From Candidatus Cloacimonadota bacterium (lineage in GTDB: Bacteria; Cloacimonadota; Cloacimonadia; Cloacimonadales; Cloacimonadaceae): a stretch of 9,227 nucleotides of DNA. Where the stretch lies: assembly GCA_016875595.1 (NCBI GenBank), contig VGPI01000077.1, forward strand, positions 1 through 9,227, read 5' to 3'. A program made the translations under genes and the position numbers. The notes beneath the pieces were generated by a model that saw nothing but the letters and a program-made list of their open reading frames with translations, had not been told where the DNA came from and made no database searches. Of the stretch, positions 1 to 5,540 are shown piece after piece (within the stretch, counting starts at the first letter, position 1; each line of letters opens with the position of its first letter).

Positions 1-1
1 C

Positions 2-538
2 CGCCTGGAGCACGAGCCCCTGGAAATGTTGTACAGCGAACTCCTCACCATTGATCCCGTATTCGCCGCTCAGATCAGCCCCAACGACCGCCAGCGCATT
101 ATCCGTGGACTGGAGGTATGGGGCGCCACCGGTGTGCCTTTATCTCTTCACTGGCGCCGGCAGCAGGAAAAAGAGACCTATCGCTGCTTCCGCATCCTGA
201 TCGAACCCGGGCGCAAACAACTTTATGACCGGATCAATGCCCGGGTGACGCAAATGGTAAAACAGGGTCTCGTGGACGAGATGCGCACCCTGATTGACCG
301 GGGATTTGATACCCGGTCACCCGGATTGAATACTCTGGGATACAAGGAGTTAATGCCATTCTTCCGGGATAGCGTCCCACTGGAGACCTGCCTCGATCTC
401 ATCCGCCAGCACACCCGCAATTATGCCAAACGGCAGTTGACCTGGTATCGAAAAGCGAATTTCCATTTGACATTGACCTCCCCAGAGTTTACTTTATCCG
501 ATGTGACCGCTGCCTTGCGCAGTTTCTTTAACGTCTGA
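2..538 (+). CDS. miaA: tRNA dimethylallyltransferase MiaA, 3' part (5' end outside window)
   Basis: MiaA transfers a dimethylallyl group to N6 of A37 in tRNAs that read codons starting with U, in the cytoplasm. The frame is open from base 2 with no start codon in view at the left edge (first residues RLEHEPLEM), so the gene is cut there and the N-terminal P-loop is not visible. What is seen is the C-terminal two thirds: the family block SPNDRQRIIRGLEVWGATG, then YDRINARV, a TLGYKEL block, and the C-terminal HTRNYAKRQLTWYR block that is highly characteristic of MiaA. The protein ends normally at TGA 536-538, and the parvulin gene begins 24 nt later, so the two are probably co-transcribed. An internal ATG at base 26 is not a credible start because conserved sequence continues upstream of it. 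I see no frameshift or missing block in the visible part. Confidence 0.96.
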   Translation, partial: RLEHEPLEMLYSELLTIDPVFAAQISPNDRQRIIRGLEVWGATGVPLSLHWRRQQEKETYRCFRILIEPGRKQLYDRINARVTQMVKQGLVDEMRTLIDRGFDTRSPGLNTLGYKELMPFFRDSVPLETCLDLIRQHTRNYAKRQLTWYRKANFHLTLTSPEFTLSDVTAALRSFFNV

Positions 539-562
539 ATCCAATGTCTTGGGAAGGAAAAG

Positions 563-1414
563 ATGCATATCGTTGCCCGTGTTTTCGAATACGAGATCAC
601 TGCTGTCGAATACCGGCGGGAGATCGCCAAACTCCAGCAGACCATTCACAACCCCGACCGGGATCTTGACCGGGAGGCGCTCGACAAGGTCATTGACCAC
701 TATCTCCTGCTCCACGAAGCCGTTACCCATGGATTTGACGTCTCTGATCAGGAGTATGAGGACTTCCTGCTGGAAGTGATCGATAGCTTCGAATCACCGG
801 GTGACTTTGAGCAATCCCTGTTCTTTGGCGGGATGAACGATATCCAGATCGAGCGCCTCCTCCGTAACAAACTGCTGATCAAGAAGTTCATTGATGATCT
901 CTGCCCGGATACCTGTGACGTCTCCGAGACCGAACTTCACGAGTTTTATCTGGCTCAAAAGGAGTACTTTACCAGCGAACCGGAAGTCCGTGCCGCTCAT
1001 ATCCTGATCAAAGGCAATGATGCCGCTGCCGAGCTCAAAGCCCGCCAGGTCTATGAGAACATCCACTCACCTGCCGATTTTCACCGCATTAGCAATTCCT
1101 GCTCCGATTGCCCCAGCAAAGCCCGCTGCGGGGATCTGGGTTACTTCTCCCGTGGCAGATTGATTCGCGAGATCGACGAGGTCGCCTTCAACATGAAGAT
1201 CGGTGAGATCAGCCAGCCCTTCCCGTCCCATCACGGCTTCCACATCCTCATGGTCACCGATATCCGTCCCGCCCAATGCATTGCTTACGAAGATATTAAA
1301 GACACCCTCAAAGCCCGTCTCTGGCATATTAAAAAGGAACTGAAACTAAAACAATTCATCAACGATCTCCGTCAGATACACCGGCAGCAGATCGTGATCA
1401 TCCAGGTGGGGTGA
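563..1414 (+). CDS. parvulin-type peptidyl-prolyl cis-trans isomerase (SurA/PrsA/NifM-like), no export signal
   Basis: This 283-residue protein should catalyse cis-trans isomerisation of X-Pro bonds. Residues 1-135 are a mostly helical region resembling the N-terminal chaperone part of SurA-type proteins. A single parvulin domain spans about 140-240, with family hallmarks AAHIL (His146), GDLGYFSRG (190-198), the AFxxKxGEISQP stretch and GFHIL (His227). No signal peptide or membrane segment is seen at the N-terminus (MHIVARVFEYEI), unlike SurA or PrsA, so a cytoplasmic location is inferred, as for NifM-like proteins. A cysteine cluster, C180-x2-C183-x5-C189, sits just before the GDLG motif; in most parvulins the last position is Gly (GGDLG). 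The start at 563 has a good ribosome site (AAGGA at 554-558, 4 nt spacing). It lies 24 nt after miaA, probably in its operon. No clear terminator follows; the 20-bp repeat array starts within about 25 nt. Client proteins cannot be named. Confidence 0.9.
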   Translation: MHIVARVFEYEITAVEYRREIAKLQQTIHNPDRDLDREALDKVIDHYLLLHEAVTHGFDVSDQEYEDFLLEVIDSFESPGDFEQSLFFGGMNDIQIERLLRNKLLIKKFIDDLCPDTCDVSETELHEFYLAQKEYFTSEPEVRAAHILIKGNDAAAELKARQVYENIHSPADFHRISNSCSDCPSKARCGDLGYFSRGRLIREIDEVAFNMKIGEISQPFPSHHGFHILMVTDIRPAQCIAYEDIKDTLKARLWHIKKELKLKQFINDLRQIHRQQIVIIQVG

Positions 1415-1436
1415 TATCAATTCATCTGCCATTAGA

Positions 1437-1996
1437 AAATCAGGATTACCGTTGATGTAGCTTGACTGAATTTTATTATCAGTTCTACCGATTTATCGGT
1501 ATTACCACTGTTGAATCAGGTCTACCATTATTGAATCAGGACTACTATTGTTGAGTTAGGACTTCCATTATTGAATCGGGTCTACCATTATTGAATCGGG
1601 TCTACTATTGTTGAGTTAGGACATCAAACATTGAATTAGGACTTCCATTATTGAATCAGGCCTACTATTGTTGAGTTAGGACTTCCATTATTGAATCAGG
1701 TCTACTATTGTTGAGTTAGGACTTCCATTATTGAATCGGGTCTACCATTATTGAATCGGGTCTACTATTGTTGAGTTAGGACTTCCATTATTGAATCGGG
1801 TCTACTATTGTTGAGTTAGGACATCAAACATTGAATTAGGACTTCCATTATTGAATCAGGTCTACCATTATTGAATCAGGCCTACTAATGTTGAGTTAGG
1901 ACTTCCATTATTGAATCAGGTCTATTGTTGTTGAATTAGGACTGTTACAGATGAACCTGGTCTACCATTGATGTATCATAACTTCGCATATTTGAG
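1437..1996. repeat. 20-bp tandem repeat array, about 23 core units
   Basis: From 1511 to 1970 the sequence is 23 head-to-tail units of exactly 20 bp, consensus TTGAATCAGGTCTACCATTA with several sub-types. Degenerate units continue on both sides (about 1437-1510 and 1971-1996), so the array is homogeneous in the middle and decayed at the edges. Sub-types are A (TTGAATCRGGTCTACCATTA), B (ends CTACTATTG), C (TTGAGTTAGGACTTCCATTA), D (TTGAGTTAGGACATCAAACA) and E (TTGAATTAGGACTTCCATTA). The order shows that the block at 1551-1710 (C A B D E B C B) is repeated at 1711-1930 as C A B C B D E A B C B. The 20-bp length is not a multiple of three and no long frame runs through it, so it is non-coding. 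A small palindrome TACCGATTTATCGGTA lies at 1486-1501. There are no unique spacers, so it is not a CRISPR. Function unknown. Confidence 0.95.
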
Positions 1997-1997
1997 C

Positions 1998-2243
1998 AAC
2001 TCCTAAGGGTTTTCAGAAGCTAAGGCGGTGGTTTCAACCACCGCAGCCAGGCACCAAACCCCTCCAACCCGTCAGGGTTTTCAGAAGCTAAGGCAGTGGT
2101 TTCAACCACCGCAGCCAGGCACCAAACCCCTCCAACCCGTCAGGGTTTTCAGAAGCTAAGGCGGTGGTTTCAACCACCGTTTCAGATGCGCACACATAAT
2201 AACCCGCCAGGGTTTTTAGACTTTGGGAGGGCTTCAGCCCGAC
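1998..2243 (+). repeat. REP-like array upstream of the transposase, 68-bp register (A A A B)
   Basis: Four REP-like units read left to right toward the transposase gene. Each begins with a short hairpin AACCCGTCAGGGTT, then TTTTCAGA and a short spacer, then a second hairpin. The first hairpins start at 1998 (degenerate, AACTCCTAAGGGTT), 2066, 2134 and 2201, a spacing of 68, 68 and 67 bp. In the first three (type A) the second hairpin is CGGTGGTTTCAACCACCG at 2026-2043, 2094-2111 (one mismatch in the stem) and 2162-2179. In the fourth (type B) it is GGGCTTCAGCCC at 2229-2240. The two full type-A periods, 2006-2073 and 2074-2141, are nearly identical including the linker. The two-hairpin layout with arrayed copies next to a HUH transposase matches the REP/BIME idea known from enterobacteria and Pseudomonas, but the sequence itself is unlike those. 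Confidence 0.92.
2199..2243 (+). repeat. innermost REP (type B), left arm of 45-bp inverted pair flanking the transposase
   Basis: This 45-bp sequence is repeated in inverted orientation at 2774-2818 with 41 of 45 bases matching. It contains the hairpins AACCCGCCAGGGTT (2201-2214) and GGGCTTCAGCCC (2229-2240). Two of the four differences (G2231 and C2238 here) fall on paired stem positions and change together in the other copy. It ends 66 nt before the transposase start codon. Confidence 0.92.
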
Positions 2244-2309
2244 AAAAAAACGCTTTACAAATCCCCCACATTCATACTTGTAACCCAAACAACAAAATGG
2301 AGGTATCAG

Positions 2310-2783
2310 ATGCCCGGCTCATCTTTATCGTGCTTGCTTTACCACATCATCTTTTCCGTCAAAAACCGCCAGACCAAAATCAGGAACCCTGAACGCAATC
2401 GCCTCTTTCAATACATGGGCGGTATTATCAATACCATCGGAGGCAAGCCCGTTATTATCAATGGTATGGATGATCACGTGCACCTCCTGTGTTTTCTACC
2501 CCGGCATTTGTCCATCTCCGAAATGGTCAAAACCATCAAAGGGAAATCCTCTTGGTGGCTTAATCGAACCTTTACCGATAGATCTTTTCCCTTCCACTGG
2601 CAGGAGGGATATTGCGTCTTTAGCGTCAGTCCCGAAGCCATAGACAAGGTGAAACATTATATCCTGCAACAGGATGAACACCATCGCAGCATGACCTATA
2701 ACGATGAATTCATGCGCTATTATGATAAACTGATCTCCGTTCAGGGCAAGGAAGAAGAGGGAGATGGATCCGAGTCGGACTGA
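2310..2783 (+). CDS. IS200/RAYT-like Y1 transposase (HUH single-strand nuclease)
   Basis: A 157-residue protein of the Y1 transposase family, which nicks and joins single-stranded DNA at hairpins. Seen: the HUH metal-binding motif His56-Val-His58 inside NGMDDHVHLL; a basic KTIKGKSSWWLN segment; WQEGYCVFS (97-105); and the catalytic tyrosine Tyr117 in HYILQQDEHH, with Gln121 four residues on as in IS200/IS605 enzymes. No tnpB partner is present. Start 2310 is chosen because the GGAGG at 2299-2303 lies 6 nt upstream and the conserved domain begins soon after; an ATG at 2223 in the same frame would put 29 unrelated residues, partly coded by a REP hairpin, on the N-terminus. The last residues (142-157, KEEEGDGSESD) are acidic and not family-like, and the stop codon lies inside the right-hand REP hairpin. 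The gene is flanked by oppositely oriented REP arrays, which suggests a REP-associated transposase (RAYT) rather than an intact IS. It appears intact; activity is unproven. Confidence 0.9.
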   Translation: MPGSSLSCLLYHIIFSVKNRQTKIRNPERNRLFQYMGGIINTIGGKPVIINGMDDHVHLLCFLPRHLSISEMVKTIKGKSSWWLNRTFTDRSFPFHWQEGYCVFSVSPEAIDKVKHYILQQDEHHRSMTYNDEFMRYYDKLISVQGKEEEGDGSESD

Positions 2784-2818
2784 AGTCCTCCCAAAGTCTG
2801 AAAACCCTGACGGGTTAT
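2774..2818 (-). repeat. innermost REP (type B), right arm of 45-bp inverted pair
   Basis: Inverted copy of 2199-2243 (41/45). Its hairpin on the + strand is GGACTGAAGTCC (2777-2788), followed by AACCCTGACGGGTT (2803-2816). The transposase stop codon TGA (2781-2783) lies at the apex of the first hairpin, so the last codons of the gene belong to the repeat. If these two arms are the mobile boundaries, the unit is about 620 bp (2199-2818). Confidence 0.92.
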
Positions 2819-2951
2819 GCGCCCTCCGGCACCGGGTACGGTGGTTGAAACCACCGCCTTATCTTTTGAAAACCCTGACGGGTTATCCGCCCTCCGGCAC
2901 CGGGTACGGTGGTTGAAACCACCGCCTTAGCTTCTGAAAACCTTGCAGGTT
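2774..2951 (-). repeat. REP-like array downstream of the transposase, 68-bp register (B A A)
   Basis: Mirror image of the upstream array. AACCC-type hairpins start at 2803, 2871 and 2939, a spacing of exactly 68 bp, and type-A hairpins CGGTGGTTGAAACCACCG lie at 2839-2856 and 2907-2924. The conserved REP core matches the upstream units in reverse complement, but the linker between cores (CCGGCACCGGGTA-type) differs in sequence from the upstream linker although it has the same length. The last small hairpin, AACCTTGCAGGTT (2939-2951), has a T-A pair where the others have C-G, again keeping the stem. Confidence 0.92.
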
Positions 2952-3064
2952 GGGGAATCGGTATGATTCTGTAGATATCAACAGATGAATTAAATGCAAG
3001 TGACCATCGCACATGATCCCATCGCAGTAGCAGAAGCTATTGAACTAATTGACATGAGAGAATA

Positions 3065-3099
3065 TTGAATAAATGGGGGTTGGACTCCAAGCTCTGAAA
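3065..3099 (-). repeat. 35-bp inverted repeat, left copy (REP type C)
   Basis: Matches 3676-3710 in reverse complement at 34 of 35 positions. On the minus strand it reads TTTCAGAGCTTGGAGTCC and onward, with a TTGGA/TCCAA hairpin. It begins inside the stop codon of a tiny open frame (2994-3068) that I do not consider a gene. Confidence 0.92.
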
Positions 3100-3183
3100 A
3101 TGGCAGATGTTTTGGTGGAGATCCGCACCGTCATTCCAGCACCGGCGCCAGTCCATGTCTTTTGTTAACTGATTGTTGGAACA

Positions 3184-3652
3184 TGTATTCCCGAATAACT
3201 GGCTCCCCGCCTACGCTGGTATGGCGGTAAGGTATTACAGAATAACGGGCTCCCCGCCTACGCTGGTATGGCGGTGAGGTATTCCAGAATAACGGGCTCC
3301 CCGCCTACGCTGGTATGGCGGTGAGGTATTCCCGAATAACTGGCTCCCCGCCTACGCTGGTATGGCGGTGAGGTATTCCAGAATAACTGGCTCCCCGCCT
3401 ACGCTGGTATGGCGGTGAGGTATTCCCGAATAACTGGCTCCCCGCCTACGCTGGTATGGCGGTGAGGTATTCCCGAATAACTGGCTCCCCGCCTGCGCTG
3501 GTATGGCGGTGAGGTATTCCCGAATAACTGGCTCCCCGCCTGCGCTGGTATGGCGGTGAGATATTCCAGAATAACTGGCTCCCCGCCTACGCTGGTATGG
3601 TGGTGAGGTATTCCAGAATAACGGGCTCCCCGCCTGCGCTGGTATGACGGTA
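3184..3652. repeat. 47-bp tandem repeat array, 10 units
   Basis: Ten units with GAATAAC at 3193, 3240, 3287, 3334, 3381, 3428, 3475, 3522, 3569 and 3616, a constant 47-bp spacing with no length variation. Each unit contains an imperfect hairpin CTCCCCGCC-N11-GGCGGTGAG (9-bp stem, one mismatch). Variation is confined to a few sites: CCC/CCA before GAATAAC, AACTGG/AACGGG after it, and TACGC/TGCGC in the loop. On the minus strand the units read ATACCAGCGTAGGCGGGGAG, a relative of dispersed bacterial repeats that mistranslate as VIPAQAG. Because 47 is not a multiple of three, an open minus-strand frame across it is a by-product rather than a gene. There are no unique spacers, so it is not a CRISPR. 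Confidence 0.95.
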
Positions 3653-3675
3653 CAGATCTCCACTACAATTGTCTA

Positions 3676-3710
3676 TTTCAGAGCTTGGAGTCCAACCTCC
3701 ATTTATTCAA
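3676..3710 (+). repeat. 35-bp inverted repeat, right copy (REP type C)
   Basis: Inverted partner of 3065-3099 with one difference. It starts TTTCAGAGCTTGGAGTCCAA and ends in ATTTATTCAA. The TTTCAGA box plus hairpin arrangement resembles the type A and B REPs near the transposase. Confidence 0.92.
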
Positions 3711-3918
3711 GGGCTCTGAGAACTCATGTCGAGATGTTTTGTTGTCTTGATTAGTCCCATAAGTAACCATATAACTAATAGAAGGAAAGGGGATTCGACT
3801 GTACATTGTGTTTAACTTTGTTTCCAATGACAGTTAATATATTTCCAATACACTCATCGTGACGGTTTGATTCCTTCTTAGGAGGAGTTGCCAGCGTGGC
3901 GATATTTCTCTTTCTCCT

Positions 3919-3998
3919 TGCTTCATCACCTTAGTATAACCTTAGTATAACCTTACGGCTGTAAGGTTATACTAAGGTTATACTAAGGTGATGAAGCA
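3919..3998. repeat. perfect 38-bp inverted repeat with 4-nt loop
   Basis: Arms 3919-3956 and 3961-3998 are perfect reverse complements over 38 bp, with loop GGCT at 3957-3960. Each arm contains two direct copies of an 11-bp unit (CCTTAGTATAA) plus a partial third (CCTTAC). There is no T-run after the right arm, so it does not look like an intrinsic terminator. The perfect pairing suggests a recent fold-back event, or a cruciform or RNA hairpin under selection. Confidence 0.95.
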
Positions 3999-4105
3999 TG
4001 TAAGAAGGCTCAGAAAGGACGGAGAAATTGATTCGAGGAGACCGTTTTACATGATTATGCTCCTGCGTCAGAAGTTACATAGTCCATGATATAAATAGTG
4101 CGCAT

Positions 4106-4205
4106 CCGTCTTTCCAGCGCAGGCTGGAATTCAGTTATTTTATAATGAACTGTGCCATAGTCGTTTAACGAAAGAACTGGCTCCCCGCCTGCGCTGGTAT
4201 GACGG
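4106..4205. repeat. inverted pair of 31-bp repeats related to the 47-bp units
   Basis: Bases 4106-4136 (start CCGTCTTTCCAGCGCAGG) and the reverse complement of 4175-4205 (start CCGTCATACCAGCGCAGG) match at 25 of 31 positions, separated by 38 nt. The left copy has a perfect 7-bp hairpin, TTCCAGC-GCAG-GCTGGAA (4112-4129). The right copy is nearly identical to part of the 47-bp unit (AACTGGCTCCCCGCCTGCGC). These are isolated members of the same family lying 150-250 bp before lysC. Confidence 0.8.
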
Positions 4206-4361
4206 GGTGTTTTCATTCCTGCTACTGGTCTGACGCCTCGCATGGAATCCAGCATATTTTTATTCAGCGGTCTTTATCAGTACCTCCTATGAGGCGGGGG
4301 AGAGCATCCTCCATTGATTTTCGCTTGACGGATATGGACAAGGAAGAGAAAAGGGTATGTT

Positions 4362-5540
4362 ATGTCGATAATTGTGAAAAAATTCGGTGGAACCTCGGTG
4401 GGGAGCATCGAGCGTATCCGCAATATAGCGAAGCAGATCGCCTCTGCTCACCGGCCTGGGGAGCAGATTGTGCTGGTCGTATCCGCTATGGCAAAGACCA
4501 CGGATGAGTTATTTGCGCTGGCGTATCAGATCAGTGGTCATCCATCGCGGCGGGAAACGGATATGTTACTCACGGCGGGTGAGCGGATCAGTATGTCGCT
4601 CTTGTCTTTGGCTTTGCAGGAAGAGGGTTTTTCCGCGATCTCTTTCACCGGTTCCCAAAGCGGGATCATCACCGATACCAGCCATGGCAATGCCCGGATC
4701 ATCCGGGTAAATGCCTTTCGGATCCACGAGGAACTGGACAAGGGCAATATCGTGATCGTCGCCGGATTCCAGGGTGTGAGCACTTTGAAAGAGATCACCA
4801 CGCTGGGCAGAGGTGGATCAGATACCTCGGCGGTGGCGCTGGCTTGCTATCTAAAAGCGGATAAATGCGAGATATTTACCGATGTGGACGGCGTTTTCAC
4901 GGCTGATCCGCGCTTGGTGAAAGAAGCAAGAAAACTGCCCTGGATCGACTATGAAACGATGCTGGCGCTGGCATACAACGGCTCCAAAGTCCTGCATCCG
5001 CGGGCGGTGGAATTTGCCTATAAGTATCAGATCCCGGTGGAGATAAAGTCATCCTTCACCTTTGCGGCAGGGACTCTGATGAGTGACAGGTATTTCTTTG
5101 ACAAAGGTAATGATATGGAAGAGAAGAAGATAAGCGCGATTGCGCACAAACAGCACTTGACACGGTTCACGATCCATCGGACTGATCAGGCGGTGGAACT
5201 GCTTGCCGGTCTGACGTTTGAGGTGTTCAAATACCGCATCGCGGATGGGATGATCTATCTCTATTTCGAGGACAAAAATTACAGCGAGACCGATCATTAC
5301 CTTCAGAGCCGGGGGATCGAGGTGGTTAACGTGGAACGAGGGATCGGCTTTGTGATCCTGGTTGGGATCGGGATCAATCTGGATATGCGGATCATGGCGC
5401 GGCTCATGGAACTGACCGCCGATGACGAGATCCGCTCTATCACCCACAGCGACAAGACGATAGAGCTGGAGATGCCCTCTGATCGGGTGGCGGAATGTCT
5501 GTTGCGCATACATCATGAATTTATTGGAGAGAACAAATGA
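4362..5540 (+). CDS. lysC: aspartate kinase (monofunctional aspartokinase)
   Basis: Aspartokinase phosphorylates L-aspartate with ATP, the first step toward lysine/diaminopimelate, threonine and methionine, in the cytoplasm. The 392-residue protein has the N-terminal KKFGGTSVGS motif (6-15), the GRGGSDTSAVALA motif (149-161) and FTDVDGVFTADPR (172-184), all hallmarks of the amino-acid kinase fold of this family. It lacks a homoserine dehydrogenase domain. The C-terminal regulatory region (about 257-392) aligns in position with the two ACT repeats but lacks the usual effector-site signature (PG...GIN...MI), having AGLTFEVFKYRIADGMIYLYFED instead, and the second repeat is also unusual (ITHSDKTIELEMPSD). 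Feedback control may therefore differ from model enzymes; this is inference. Start 4362 is supported by AAGGG 6 nt upstream and by the family N-terminus. The stop overlaps the metG start (ATGA, 5537-5540), which implies translational coupling. Confidence 0.95.
   Translation: MSIIVKKFGGTSVGSIERIRNIAKQIASAHRPGEQIVLVVSAMAKTTDELFALAYQISGHPSRRETDMLLTAGERISMSLLSLALQEEGFSAISFTGSQSGIITDTSHGNARIIRVNAFRIHEELDKGNIVIVAGFQGVSTLKEITTLGRGGSDTSAVALACYLKADKCEIFTDVDGVFTADPRLVKEARKLPWIDYETMLALAYNGSKVLHPRAVEFAYKYQIPVEIKSSFTFAAGTLMSDRYFFDKGNDMEEKKISAIAHKQHLTRFTIHRTDQAVELLAGLTFEVFKYRIADGMIYLYFEDKNYSETDHYLQSRGIEVVNVERGIGFVILVGIGINLDMRIMARLMELTADDEIRSITHSDKTIELEMPSDRVAECLLRIHHEFIGENK

Larger units (their letters stand above)
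3065..3710. mobile_element. palindromic repeat element with about 90-bp imperfect inverted ends around a 47-bp minisatellite
   Basis: The outer 35 bp at 3065-3099 and 3676-3710 are inverted copies with one mismatch (34/35). Similarity continues inward: GTGGAGATC at 3113-3121 and its reverse complement at 3655-3663, then an ACCGTCATTCCAGC-type repeat at 3127-3155 matching the last 47-bp unit in reverse complement. Each end is therefore a composite of about 90 bp, and the whole 646-bp block is a near-symmetric element with the tandem array inside. No transposase is coded within. It may be a MITE-like non-autonomous element or two inverted composite REPs whose interior was amplified. The outer arm contains a hairpin (GAGCTTGGAGTCCAACCTC, 3681-3699, one mismatch) preceded by TTTCAGA, the same box found in the REPs around the transposase. 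Confidence 0.75.
3711..4361. other. 650-bp gene-free stretch ahead of lysC
   Basis: I find no credible gene on either strand. It holds the long perfect hairpin at 3919-3998 and an inverted pair of short repeats at 4106-4136 and 4175-4205. The rest shows no recognisable RNA gene, riboswitch or terminator. A TATAAT stands at 4141-4146 without a matching -35 box, so no promoter is called. The lysC promoter is presumably somewhere in this stretch. The last part contains AAGGG (4351-4355), the likely lysC ribosome site. Confidence 0.6.

Noticed and set aside
1511..1970. Possible CRISPR array
   Set aside because: Units are contiguous 20-mers without unique spacers; the same holds for the 47-bp array; no cas genes are present.
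2088..2288. Minus-strand frame of 66 residues upstream of the transposase
   Set aside because: Its coding sequence is mostly reverse-complement REP units, with no homology-like motif.
2223..2309. Longer start for the transposase at 2223
   Set aside because: The extra 29 residues derive partly from the REP hairpin and lack family similarity; the ATG at 2310 has a clear GGAGG 6 nt before it.
2096..2392. Plus-strand frame of 98 residues across the REP array
   Set aside because: It translates REP hairpins and then runs out of frame through the start of the transposase gene.
2994..3068. Tiny 24-codon frame starting MQVTIAHDPIAVAEAIELID
   Set aside because: It reads like a protein fragment and could be a gene relic, but it has no good ribosome site, and its stop overlaps the inverted repeat; too short to support.
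3352..3663. Minus-strand open frame of 103 residues with repeated VIPAQAG-like text
   Set aside because: It is produced by the 47-bp tandem repeat, which is open in all three minus frames; there is no ribosome site and no non-repeat coding sequence.
3919..3998. Rho-independent terminator
   Set aside because: The stem is AT-rich and far too long, and no T-run follows on either strand.
4141..4146. TATAAT as a lysC -10 box
   Set aside because: No -35-like hexamer stands at 16-18 nt upstream, and the start would lie over 200 nt before the gene; not enough to call.
4199..4507. Plus-strand frame of 102 residues overlapping the lysC start
   Set aside because: It covers repeat sequence and then the lysC reading frame shifted; lysC itself has strong family motifs.
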